From Thalassotalea euphylliae (GTDB lineage Bacteria; Pseudomonadota; Gammaproteobacteria; Enterobacterales; Alteromonadaceae), in the NCBI RefSeq assembly GCF_003390335.1, contig NZ_QUOU01000001.1, positions 248,001 to 312,000 on the forward strand: a stretch of 64,000 nt of DNA. The letters run 5' to 3'. Shown piece after piece: positions 34,998 to 43,151 of this stretch (positions are counted from its first letter, which is position 1; every line of letters begins with the position of its first letter). The notes under the pieces are model-generated. The model saw only the letters and a program-made list of their open reading frames with translations. It searched no databases and was not told the DNA's origin. The position numbers were made by a program, and so were the translations under genes.

Positions 34998-36254
34998 TCA
35001 AATTCGATTTTCAAACGACTTAGTGCCATTTTTGTCCTCGCTTTGGCTCAAACGAGTATTGGTAGGCTTCCCTTTAACGTTGTGTAGATTATTAATGTAT
35101 TTTTTCCACTGGCGCTGGCTCAGGTAACCGATATGGATACTTGGGTATTGCCTAACACCAGTAATCACTGGACCATCAACAATTGTGGCAATAATGTAGT
35201 CTTGGAAGTTTTTGCAGTACATATTTTTTACTGACCTTGTGCCGTGCTCTTCAAAGCTAGTTTCCAAGCCAATTTCAAAGTCATCGTCGCACTTGGCGTA
35301 GAAGATACGCTCGAGTCGCTCTACTGTGGTTTCAAATTGGTAGACACCGGGCATTTTTAGGGTTTTTTCGTAAAACACTAAAGTGTCGTCAGAGTTCAAA
35401 AACCATAGATCATAACGGCCTTTGTCGCACTTCATTTCATACTTAGTGATGGCTTTTAAGTCTAACCCAGACATGACCGAAAAATTCATGGTGTAGTTAG
35501 TGAGACCAAAATTACTGTTCGTAGAGGTTTCTGGGAAAAAGTGATCGACTAGTGCCTCTTTTCTAGGGGCTAGTGTTTTGGTAATAGGAAAGTTGTAGTC
35601 AGGCATTTGATTGATTTTACAGTTTTCAATGAGCGACAGAAGCTCACTTTTCTTCGCCCCCAGCGGCACGCTGTCAATGGTGAAGTCGCCATCTGATTTT
35701 GATACTAAGGTCAGTTTCTTTTTCAGTGCGCCTTTTTCACGGGCGACTAAGTAGTCATCAAAATATTCAAAGTTTTGCGCTGCTGCATCCGATTTCGCCA
35801 TGCGGTAAATTTCAAGCGGAAAACCATAGCTTTTCGCGAGCCGTAAATCGCGTTTATAGGTAGTGTAATCGTCGTAATCGTATGCTTGTGCTTCTAAATG
35901 CTGCTGGTAGTCAATATAGGAAGTAAAACCTGCTTGTTTGGCATTTGCCATGATCGCTTGGTATTTTTCAAGGGTAAGCTTGTGTGCGTCAGCCTTTGTT
36001 TTTGCTGTTTGATAGGTTTGATAGTTATCAAAACCATTGGCGTTCGCAATCTTTTGCTTTTGCTGGTGATCATTGAAGTAGTAGAGCGGAGCATAACCAA
36101 TGAGTGCGACAATAAAATAGCTGATGGCACGAACGCGACTTGAGATACCGATAGCTTGATTCACTTTGTTCGTTAGCAGTGCAACGCTATTTATTGAAAA
36201 ATAAATAGCTAATAAGGCCAATATAGCCGCAAAAGTAACTACAGTAATACTCAT
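34998..36254 (-). CDS. Membrane-anchored protein with GF-Y-x-Y repeats, unknown
   Basis: 418 residues. Two membrane helices (about 4-24 and 43-59) are followed by a region (about 68-175) of imperfect repeats of about 30-35 residues with the pattern A-x-x-x-GF-x-x-Y-x-x-Y (NANGFDNYQTYQ, KQAGFTSYIDYQ, KSYGFPLEIY, AQNFEYFDDY). The C-terminal half (about 185-400) begins FTIDSVPLGAKKSELLSLIENC, contains six cysteines and looks like a globular domain. I do not recognise the family. The long intergenic stretch upstream and the convergent small gene give no functional clue. Confidence 0.6.
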   Translation of the reverse strand: MSITVVTFAAILALLAIYFSINSVALLTNKVNQAIGISSRVRAISYFIVALIGYAPLYYFNDHQQKQKIANANGFDNYQTYQTAKTKADAHKLTLEKYQAIMANAKQAGFTSYIDYQQHLEAQAYDYDDYTTYKRDLRLAKSYGFPLEIYRMAKSDAAAQNFEYFDDYLVAREKGALKKKLTLVSKSDGDFTIDSVPLGAKKSELLSLIENCKINQMPDYNFPITKTLAPRKEALVDHFFPETSTNSNFGLTNYTMNFSVMSGLDLKAITKYEMKCDKGRYDLWFLNSDDTLVFYEKTLKMPGVYQFETTVERLERIFYAKCDDDFEIGLETSFEEHGTRSVKNMYCKNFQDYIIATIVDGPVITGVRQYPSIHIGYLSQRQWKKYINNLHNVKGKPTNTRLSQSEDKNGTKSFENRI

Positions 36255-36834
36255 TCATTCAACCCTGTATGATGTCCATTACTAATACAGATCCCTGTTG
36301 CTAGGTAGTCAGCTTGTCTATATCAATAGTTGAGTTTGCTCAGCGCCTTGGCGGCTCCAGCTTTATCGTTATTCTTCTCGTGGTGGCAAATAGTAAAGGT
36401 AGCCATTGCTCAACGACTTTGTTCGATAGATGATGGTCTAACCACATACCTAAACATCAATGTTAACAATAAATTACATTTTCGCAAGTGACAGTATTGA
36501 CTTTAGTGCAACTGGAGCATAGCGCGCCGTTTGTGCTCTATACCCATGCTGCTTTAAAGTGCTTGTTTCAGTTGGAATTAAAAGTGATTTAGGCAAGGCA
36601 TTGATTACAAAGAATGGTCGCTCCCTTGTTAAAATTAATAACGCTGCATAAATCGCTTTTAAACCAACCCATTTTTTTAAGGTAGATAGGGCGCTTCACA
36701 GGCACTCACTCTCTGCGATATCGCTTATTGAAAGGGAAGTAGCCATTTAGGCAAGCTGTACCTTGATATTGGGCCCTGTGAAAGCGCTGAAATCATGTAT
36801 CTTGAAGTAGCATGGGTATTTATATTCATGGATA
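36255..36834. other. Gene-free region holding a MITE-like repeat
   Basis: About 580 bases. The right half is the palindromic element at 36540-36819. The left half (36255-36539) should include the promoter of the minus-strand gene at 34998-36254; no ORF or known RNA was recognised in it. Confidence 0.5.
36540..36819. repeat. MITE-like element with about 32-base terminal inverted repeats
   Basis: The left end, starting ATACCCATGCTGCTT, is inverted at the right end, where the reverse complement starts ATACCCATGCTACTT. The match continues through TTTCAG at about base 32 with several substitutions. The 280-base interior has no ORF. No clean target duplication could be defined. This is the structure of a non-autonomous transposable element. 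It ends 15 bases from the stop of the shortened siroheme synthase gene. Confidence 0.7.
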
Positions 36835-37800
36835 TTAACTGCCGCAAACAAAGGTTTGCTTGAGTATGTTGCTCTCTTGTAGGGCTTTGTTTGCGGGTAA
36901 TGGTTCGTAGCCATCGAGAAAGTAAATAACACGGGCGCCACGCTCGGCGAGTTCAATGGCATGTTGGTAATTAACACTGATACTGGCGGCAATACTCTGA
37001 GGGTATTTTTCCGCATCACGGCGTACGTATTCCAAAAACGCGAGATTGACTTGTTCGTCGTAGAAAACGGCATCGGCAAATTGACACGCCTTGTGAATGG
37101 CAAGGGTCATGTTGTCTGGGTTACCTGTCATGGTATGAACAAAGGTAATACTGCCTTGTTGTGGCGGTACTTCACTTTTTAAACTGCTGAACAATTGCTG
37201 CTCTGCTGCTGTGACTCGGCCAGCAAGAATGTTTTCGCCGATAGTACCACGTAATGTTGTTTCCCAAAATTGACGACGGTTAGATAGACCCTTTACCCGC
37301 GCTTTAACATGGTCGCGGAACTTGAACGAGAAGTCAGCCAGTTTGCCGTAAGCGTTGGGCATAATACGCTCTATTTGCTCGCGCAGCATGCGCACAAGAA
37401 TTGGTGCACTGCCTGAGCTGGAAATGGCGACTATCATAGGGTCGCGGTCAATAATGGCGGGTGTGATATATGAGCAAAGCTCAGGTTGGTCAACTACATT
37501 CACCAGCAGCCCAAGCTGGCTCGCCTCTTTTTGCACATTGGCATTAACATCTGCGTCATCAGTGGCAGCAATGACTATCGACATATCAGCCATGTGACCC
37601 GGCTCATAAGCATGCGCTAACCAAGTTAGTTGGTGTTCCTTGATTAAACGCTGCACGGTTGGGTTGAGCTTGCTGCTCATTACGGTAATCTTGGTCGTCG
37701 ATTTTAATAGTAATTCAATTTTACGCGCAGCGACTTCACCACCGCCAATGATTAACGCTTGAATAAAGCGACTATCTAAGAAAACCGGAAAATATTTCAT
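36835..37800 (-). CDS. Siroheme synthase with a shortened methyltransferase domain
   Basis: Residues 1-205 form a complete precorrin-2 dehydrogenase/ferrochelatase (CysG N-terminal) with the NAD-binding IIGGGEVAARK (18-27), Asp104 in NVVDQPELC and Ser128 in ISSSGSAPIL. From about 216 the sequence aligns with only the first third of uroporphyrinogen methyltransferase: GSITFVHTMTGNPDNMTL in place of the glycine-rich GxGPGDxxLLTL, and FLDGYEP in place of GGDPF. It stops at 321 residues, against about 457 for CysG. Methylation of uroporphyrinogen III must come from another gene. Its ATG overlaps the stop of the upstream gene (TAATG). Lineage-specific form or decay by the adjacent MITE are both possible. 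Confidence 0.85.
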   Translation of the reverse strand: MKYFPVFLDSRFIQALIIGGGEVAARKIELLLKSTTKITVMSSKLNPTVQRLIKEHQLTWLAHAYEPGHMADMSIVIAATDDADVNANVQKEASQLGLLVNVVDQPELCSYITPAIIDRDPMIVAISSSGSAPILVRMLREQIERIMPNAYGKLADFSFKFRDHVKARVKGLSNRRQFWETTLRGTIGENILAGRVTAAEQQLFSSLKSEVPPQQGSITFVHTMTGNPDNMTLAIHKACQFADAVFYDEQVNLAFLEYVRRDAEKYPQSIAASISVNYQHAIELAERGARVIYFLDGYEPLPANKALQESNILKQTFVCGS

Positions 37801-38651
37801 TAATCAGCCAAGTGCCATTTTTGTAGTATTGCCAGATATTGTCCGCTTTGGTGAATTTTTTCCAGCGCTTTCTTTAATTTTGAAATGATTATTGGCGAAG
37901 TATTCAAACTTGCCGCTAAGTAATAGTCTTGGGCGAAATCATCTAAGCTTAATGCAACTTCAATCGGTTGAAAGGTTTCCCCTTCAAAGGTTTGCTTTTG
38001 TCGCCACATAAATTCATTCGCCATTATATAGTCAACCTTGCGATCGAACAGTGATTGCCACAATCGCGGATAAGACGAGCTCAACAAGATATTTTGCTCT
38101 GTGGTAAATCCTTTTTCCTCTAAATAGAATTGAGCAATATCAGAGCGCGTTACGCCGATGCGAAACTGTTTGGCTTGCTCAATAGCGCTGATGGCTAGCT
38201 CTGGCCGAGATTTTAGTCTGATCAAATGCACGGTATCTGCAAGTAATGGCGCAACCCAATGAAACTTGTGCTCTCTGGCTGGCGTTCGCATTATCGAAAA
38301 AATAAGCGTATTCGCTTGCTGTTGTGCGACTTCGTAAGCTCTTGCCCAGGGATAAAAAACGATTTGCCCGTCTAGCGTTGCTTGTTGGAGCAGTAGCTCA
38401 ACTATTTCTACCATGGCACCAGTAGGCGCTTCACCTTGATGGTGAATTTGTAAAGGTGGCAGCTGTTCAGTTACAACTTTCACGCTAAGCTGTTGCGACC
38501 AAGCAGGCAGCGCTAGCCATGCAACGGATGCTAGCAGCCAGCTATAGCATTTAAGCTGTTGTCGAAAAATACGAGTTAATGAGCGAAAAATGTTGATGAC
38601 ATACACCTTAATAAAACGCAAAGGGCAAAAACACAAAGGTACTCTCAACAC
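37800..38651 (-). CDS. Periplasmic substrate-binding protein, SBP_bac_3 type
   Basis: About 283 residues with a signal peptide (CYSWLLASVAWLALPAWSQ) and a type-2 periplasmic binding fold of the amino-acid (SBP_bac_3) kind: TEQLPPLQIHHQGEAPTGAMVEIVELLLQ and later IGVTRSDIAQFYLEEKGF. No permease or ATPase gene is adjacent, so it may be a sensor or an orphan binding protein of the type common in Alteromonadales. The start is uncertain: the frame opens with GTG at 38651 and has no internal ATG before the signal peptide. It is translationally coupled to the siroheme gene. Confidence 0.75.
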   Translation of the reverse strand: MLRVPLCFCPLRFIKVYVINIFRSLTRIFRQQLKCYSWLLASVAWLALPAWSQQLSVKVVTEQLPPLQIHHQGEAPTGAMVEIVELLLQQATLDGQIVFYPWARAYEVAQQQANTLIFSIMRTPAREHKFHWVAPLLADTVHLIRLKSRPELAISAIEQAKQFRIGVTRSDIAQFYLEEKGFTTEQNILLSSSYPRLWQSLFDRKVDYIMANEFMWRQKQTFEGETFQPIEVALSLDDFAQDYYLAASLNTSPIIISKLKKALEKIHQSGQYLAILQKWHLAD

Positions 38652-38709
38652 TTGATGAGTGGTAAACTTTGCGACAACTTTACTATAAATAGTTTAATAG
38701 AGATACCTA

Positions 38710-39597
38710 ATGCCTTGGATACAGTTGAGGTTACAAGCCAACGAAGAAACGGCAGAAAAATACAGTGATTGGTTAAGTGCAGCAGGCGCTCAAGCCGTTA
38801 CCTTTATTGATGCGCAAGATACACCGATTTACGAACCACTGCCTGGTGATGAAGTCATCTATTGGGCCAATACCGTCGTCATGGGCTTGTTTGATGCGGC
38901 CCATGATATGGATAAAGTGATTAGCTACCTTAAATCTATTCACCCAGACAAAGCCGAAATGGCCTATAAACTCGAGCAGTTAGAAGACAAAGACTGGGAG
39001 CGCGAGTGGATGGATAACTTCCACCCCATGAAGTTTGGCGAGCGTTTATGGATTTGCCCAAGCTGGCGTGAAGTACCAGAGCCAGATGCTGTTAATGTCA
39101 TGCTTGATCCCGGCCTTGCTTTTGGTACGGGCACACACCCAACAACCGCCTTGTGTTTAACTTGGTTAGATGGTTTAGACCTCACCGGTAAAACCGTCGT
39201 CGACTTTGGCTGTGGCTCAGGCATTTTATCACTCGCTGCACTTAAACTGGGGGCGGAAAAAGTGATCGGTATTGATATTGACCCGCAAGCACTACAAGCC
39301 AGCCGTGAAAATGCCAAGCGCAACGGTTGTGAAGACCGACTCGAACTTTACCTTCCTAAAGATCAACCAAGCTTAAAAGCAGATGTCGTTGTTGCCAACA
39401 TTCTTGCTGGTCCATTAAAAGAGCTCGCGCCAACGATAGTTGAGTTTGTCGGTGACAACGGTTTGCTAGCACTATCTGGTGTGTTGGAAAATCAAGCGCC
39501 GGAATTACAAACCATCTACGGCCAGTGGTGCACCATGGACCCAATTATGGTGCAAGACGAATGGGTTCGATTATCAGGGCGTCACAGCGCGATTTAG
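38710..39597 (+). CDS. prmA: Ribosomal protein L11 methyltransferase
   Basis: PrmA trimethylates ribosomal protein L11. The 295 residues comprise an N-terminal L11-recognition domain (MPWIQLRLQANEETAEKYSDWL) and a SAM-dependent methyltransferase domain with motif I VVDFGCGSGILSLAALKLGA and NILAGPLKELAP. The prmA-dusB-fis order is conserved across gammaproteobacteria. Confidence 0.97.
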   Translation: MPWIQLRLQANEETAEKYSDWLSAAGAQAVTFIDAQDTPIYEPLPGDEVIYWANTVVMGLFDAAHDMDKVISYLKSIHPDKAEMAYKLEQLEDKDWEREWMDNFHPMKFGERLWICPSWREVPEPDAVNVMLDPGLAFGTGTHPTTALCLTWLDGLDLTGKTVVDFGCGSGILSLAALKLGAEKVIGIDIDPQALQASRENAKRNGCEDRLELYLPKDQPSLKADVVVANILAGPLKELAPTIVEFVGDNGLLALSGVLENQAPELQTIYGQWCTMDPIMVQDEWVRLSGRHSAI

Positions 39598-39622
39598 AGC
39601 AAATGCTTCAGCTGAAAGTCAA

Positions 39623-39664
39623 GCAGAAAATTGTACGAATTTGGTAATATCCGTACAATTTCTG
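39623..39664. terminator. Hairpin downstream of prmA
   Basis: GCAGAAAATTGTACG (39623-39637) pairs with CGTACAATTTCTGC (39651-39664) with one bulged A around a 13-base loop. There is no strong T-run after it, so it may be a Rho-type or processing structure rather than a classic terminator. Confidence 0.5.
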
Positions 39665-39736
39665 CGCGTTTAAAAATTAACTCAAAAGTCAATATTAAAA
39701 AATCAAAAAAAAGCTAAATTTGTTCAATTTATATCC

Positions 39737-39773
39737 TTTTCAATCCTAAAAAAAACACGTAAACTGTGCGCCC
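39737..39773 (+). promoter_or_regulatory. Predicted dusB-fis promoter with GC-rich discriminator
   Basis: TTTTCA (39737-39742), a 17-base spacer and TAAACT (39760-39765) are followed by GTGCGCCC, a GC-rich discriminator like that of the E. coli fis promoter. It lies in an AT-rich tract suited to an UP element. Such promoters respond to growth rate and ppGpp. Confidence 0.6.
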
Positions 39774-39801
39774 TTTTGACCAAGAGCTCAAAAAAGCAGC
39801 A

Positions 39802-40770
39802 GTGAAGATAGGCAGCTACCAGCTAAAAAGTAAGGCAATGCTTGCGCCAATGGCAGGCATTACTGATAAACCGTTTAGACAGCTTTGTTGTCAGATGGGC
39901 GCTGGCTTGGCGGTATCTGAAATGGTGTCGGCCAACCCCAAGGTTTGGAATACAGAAAAATCGAAACTCAGAATGGTACACAGCGCGGAAGCGGGTATTC
40001 GTTCAGTACAGATTGCTGGTTCTGATCCTCAGGAGATGGCGTTTGCAGCTCAGGTTAATGTGCAAAACGGTGCCCAAATTATTGATATCAATATGGGGTG
40101 CCCAGCAAAGAAAGTAAATAAAAAACTCGCCGGTTCGGCGTTGCTTAAAGCTCCTGATCAGGTTGAACAAATTGTTCAAGCCGTGGTCGAAGCGGTAGAC
40201 GTGCCAGTAACGCTGAAAATTCGAACGGGTTGGTGTGAAAATTCGCGCAATGGCATCGAAATCGCAAAAATTGCTGAACACAATGGCATTCAGTCGTTAG
40301 CTGTTCACGGTCGAACTCGTAGTGACTTTTATAAAGGCAACGCCGAGTACGACACGATCAAGGCAATTAAAAAAGCAGTTTCAATTCCGGTTGTCGCAAA
40401 TGGTGACATTACTTCTGCGCAGAAAGCGGCAGAGGTACTGGAGTTCACCAATGCTGATGCGATCATGATTGGTCGTGCAGCCCAGGGTAGGCCGTGGATT
40501 TTTCGCGAGATTAACCACTATCTCGACACAGGTGAGGTACTACCTGAGCCTTCAATGGAGGAAGTGCGTGCAATCTTATTAGGACATGTGAGTGAGTTAC
40601 ACCAATTTTATGGTGACTTTATGGGCGTGAGAATCGCTCGCAAACACGTGTCTTGGTATATGCAGACGCATGACCAGGGTAAAATTTTTCGATCAAGTTT
40701 TAACGGCCTCGAGTCAACTAGCGAACAGCTCGAAGCGTTAAACATGTATTTTGATAACTTAACTAGATAA
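39802..40770 (+). CDS. dusB: tRNA-dihydrouridine synthase B
   Basis: DusB is an FMN enzyme that reduces uridine 17 in the tRNA D-loop. GTG at 39802 is chosen because the protein then starts MKIGSYQLKSKAMLAPMAG, aligning with E. coli DusB and giving 322 residues (E. coli has 321). The longer frame from GTG at 39766 begins inside the promoter discriminator. The catalytic cysteine is in MGCPAKKVNKKLAGSALL. fis follows after 13 bases, the conserved dusB-fis operon. Confidence 0.96.
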   Translation: MKIGSYQLKSKAMLAPMAGITDKPFRQLCCQMGAGLAVSEMVSANPKVWNTEKSKLRMVHSAEAGIRSVQIAGSDPQEMAFAAQVNVQNGAQIIDINMGCPAKKVNKKLAGSALLKAPDQVEQIVQAVVEAVDVPVTLKIRTGWCENSRNGIEIAKIAEHNGIQSLAVHGRTRSDFYKGNAEYDTIKAIKKAVSIPVVANGDITSAQKAAEVLEFTNADAIMIGRAAQGRPWIFREINHYLDTGEVLPEPSMEEVRAILLGHVSELHQFYGDFMGVRIARKHVSWYMQTHDQGKIFRSSFNGLESTSEQLEALNMYFDNLTR

Positions 40771-40783
40771 GAGTCTGAACTTT

Positions 40784-41080
40784 ATGTTTGAACAAAATAT
40801 TTCTTCTCCTTTCATTACCAATGTAACTGATATTCAGCAGCAAACTACGAAGGCGTCACCACTGCGCACTCAAGCGAAAATCGCTATCAAAAACTACTTG
40901 TCACAATTGAATGGTAATGATGTAGACGATATGTATGAATTGGTACTTTCTGAAATTGAAGCGCCAATGTTAGAAGAAGTGATGACTTACACTCGCGGCA
41001 ACCAAACCCGCGCGGCAAACTTGCTAGGTATCAACCGCGGCACACTTCGCAAGAAATTGAAAAAATACGGTATGAACTAA
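40784..41080 (+). CDS. fis: DNA-binding protein Fis
   Basis: Fis (98 residues) bends DNA, shapes the nucleoid and activates rRNA promoters. The C-terminal helix-turn-helix EVMTYTRGNQTRAANLLGINRGTLRKKLKKYG is almost identical to that of E. coli. It is the second gene of dusB-fis and is followed by a perfect terminator. Given the two rRNA operons nearby, Fis sites upstream of them are plausible, though none was mapped. Confidence 0.98.
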   Translation: MFEQNISSPFITNVTDIQQQTTKASPLRTQAKIAIKNYLSQLNGNDVDDMYELVLSEIEAPMLEEVMTYTRGNQTRAANLLGINRGTLRKKLKKYGMN

Positions 41081-41093
41081 TATCGAATTTTAC

Positions 41094-41125
41094 AGAAAGC
41101 ACCTTAGGGTGCTTTCTTTGTTTTT
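41094..41125 (+). terminator. Intrinsic terminator of dusB-fis
   Basis: AGAAAGCACC pairs perfectly with GGTGCTTTCT over a TTAG loop, followed by TTGTTTTT. Confidence 0.92.
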
Positions 41126-41363
41126 GGGCTTTGAAAAGTGAACCAATCAGTCAGCATTTAAACTGCTAGACTAAAAAGCGCAAAGCATGAACGTACTAAG
41201 CGTACCAAAGTAAGAATAATTAGAATCTGAATCGCAGGAGCGACACTAAGTAGAACTTGCAGATACGCTCACCAGCAGATTTAGCAAGCGTACTTGGTTT
41301 TTGCCACGGACATATGTCACAGGCCAGACTACATTAATAAAGATACAGGTAATAGAAATAGCA

Positions 41364-42971
41364 ATGGATACCCTACGCCCAATCAAACGTGCACTACTTA
41401 GTGTTTCTGATAAAACTGGTATTGTCGAGTTCGCACAAGCACTCGCTCACAAAGGTGTTGAACTGCTCTCTACTGGTGGCACGGCGAAATTACTTGCCGA
41501 CAATGGTATTAACGTCACGGAAGTGTCTGACTATACAGGTCACCCAGAAATTATGGACGGCCGTGTTAAAACGCTTCACCCGAAAGTACATGGCGGTATT
41601 TTAGCCCGCCGTGGTATGGATGAAGGCGTGATGGCAGAGAACAATATTGATGCCATTGATATGGTGGTAGTAAACCTTTACCCATTTGCTAATACCGTCG
41701 CCAATGATGATTGTTCATTAGAAGATGCCATTGAGAACATCGATATCGGTGGCCCAACGATGGTGCGTGCGGCGGCTAAGAACCACAAAGACGTGACAAT
41801 TATTGTTAATGCCCATGACTACAATCGCGTATTGGCAGAAATGGACGCTAATAGTGACTCACTTACTTATAAAACCCGTTTTGATCTAGCGATTGCGGCT
41901 TACGAGCACACGGCAAGCTATGATGGCATGATCGCTAACTACTTCGGCCAAATGTTGCCAGCTTATGGTGACAATGCTGCCGAGAGCGAAGTTGGTTTTG
42001 ACAATAAAAACAAATTCCCACGCACCATCAACAGCCAATTCGTTAAAGCGCAAGATTTGCGTTACGGCGAAAACTCTCATCAAGATGCGGCGTTTTATGT
42101 TGAAGCACAGCCAGAAGAAGCATCAGTTGCTACGGCAAAACAAATTCAGGGTAAGGCATTGTCATACAATAATATCGCCGATACTGATGCAGCGTTAGAG
42201 TGTGTGAAAGAATTCGACGAGCCAGCGTGTGTTATCGTTAAACATGCTAACCCGTGTGGTGTCGCAATTGGCGATAATATTTTAGCGGCTTATGAAAGTG
42301 CCTACACAACCGATCCTACCTCAGCGTTTGGTGGCATTATTGCCTTTAACCGCGAGTTAGATGCTGACACCACAGAAGCGATTATTTCGCGCCAGTTTGT
42401 TGAAGTAATCATTGCACCGAAAGTTTCAGAAGCTGCTGCGCAAATTGTTGCTGCGAAGCCAAATGTTCGTGTCCTCGAATGTGGTCAATGGCAGTCACAA
42501 ACGACAGGGTTAGACTACAAGCGTGTTAACGGCGGTTTATTAGTACAAGATCGCGACCAAGGCCGCGTTACTGATGATGAGCTGAAAGTTGTCACTAAAC
42601 GTCAACCATCAGCGGAAGAGTTACGCGATTTAAAATTCTGCTGGAAGGTGGCCAAATACGTGAAATCAAACGCCATTGTTTACGTGAAAAACTCAATGAC
42701 GATTGGCGTAGGTGCTGGCCAAATGAGCCGTGTTTACTCAGCGAAAGTGGCGGGCATTAAAGCCGCGGATGAAAATTTGGAAGTGGCGGGGTCAGTTATG
42801 GCATCTGATGCTTTCTTCCCATTCCGTGATGGTATTGATGCTGCTGCAGAAGCCGGTATTACTGCCGTTATTCAGCCGGGGGGGTCAATGCGCGACGACG
42901 AAGTTATCGCAGCGGCTGATGAGCACGGAATGGCGATGGTATTTACCGGTATGCGCCATTTCCGCCATTAA
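41364..42971 (+). CDS. purH: Bifunctional AICAR transformylase / IMP cyclohydrolase
   Basis: PurH performs the last two steps of IMP synthesis. ATG at 41364 gives 535 residues starting MDTLRPIKRALLSVSDKTG, as expected; a longer frame from 41301 is untranslated leader. The N-terminal cyclohydrolase domain (STGGTAKLLADNGINVTEVSDYTGHPEIMDGRVKTLHP) and the C-terminal transformylase domain (VIVKHANPCGVAIG, SDAFFPFRDGIDAAAEAGI) are intact. purD follows, separated by the exported methyltransferase gene, an insertion into the usual purH-purD pairing. I found no clear PurR operator. Confidence 0.97.
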   Translation: MDTLRPIKRALLSVSDKTGIVEFAQALAHKGVELLSTGGTAKLLADNGINVTEVSDYTGHPEIMDGRVKTLHPKVHGGILARRGMDEGVMAENNIDAIDMVVVNLYPFANTVANDDCSLEDAIENIDIGGPTMVRAAAKNHKDVTIIVNAHDYNRVLAEMDANSDSLTYKTRFDLAIAAYEHTASYDGMIANYFGQMLPAYGDNAAESEVGFDNKNKFPRTINSQFVKAQDLRYGENSHQDAAFYVEAQPEEASVATAKQIQGKALSYNNIADTDAALECVKEFDEPACVIVKHANPCGVAIGDNILAAYESAYTTDPTSAFGGIIAFNRELDADTTEAIISRQFVEVIIAPKVSEAAAQIVAAKPNVRVLECGQWQSQTTGLDYKRVNGGLLVQDRDQGRVTDDELKVVTKRQPSAEELRDLKFCWKVAKYVKSNAIVYVKNSMTIGVGAGQMSRVYSAKVAGIKAADENLEVAGSVMASDAFFPFRDGIDAAAEAGITAVIQPGGSMRDDEVIAAADEHGMAMVFTGMRHFRH

Positions 42972-43001
42972 TGCCATATCAGTCCTCAATTTAGGGCAGC
43001 A

Positions 43002-43035
43002 AACTATTTCAGTTAGTTAGCTAACTGAAATAGTT
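43002..43035. repeat. Perfect 15-base inverted repeat after purH
   Basis: AACTATTTCAGTTAG and CTAACTGAAATAGTT are exact complements around a TTAG loop. No T-run follows on the plus strand, so it may act as an mRNA-stabilising stem or weak terminator. Confidence 0.65.
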
Positions 43036-43151
43036 AAAATACTGGTTTCCAACGACAAGTGGCAACCAGCTTCACTGACTCTTTTAACGAATTCTGCTAT
43101 AACTTTACGGGTCTAGTTATTATCAACTACAACTCTTGTTATGGAAGAACT

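Noticed and set aside
36747..37103. 118-codon minus-strand frame overlapping the siroheme gene
   Set aside because: It does not continue the methyltransferase homology and is in another frame of a real gene, so it is neither a separate gene nor a frameshifted cysG end.
39766..39801. GTG at 39766 as start of dusB
   Set aside because: It lies in the promoter discriminator. The GTG at 39802 aligns with the known DusB start.
41126..41363. A PurR operator in the purH leader
   Set aside because: No segment matches the ACGCAAACGTTTGCGT-type palindrome well enough; a GCGTAC repeat is present but unexplained.
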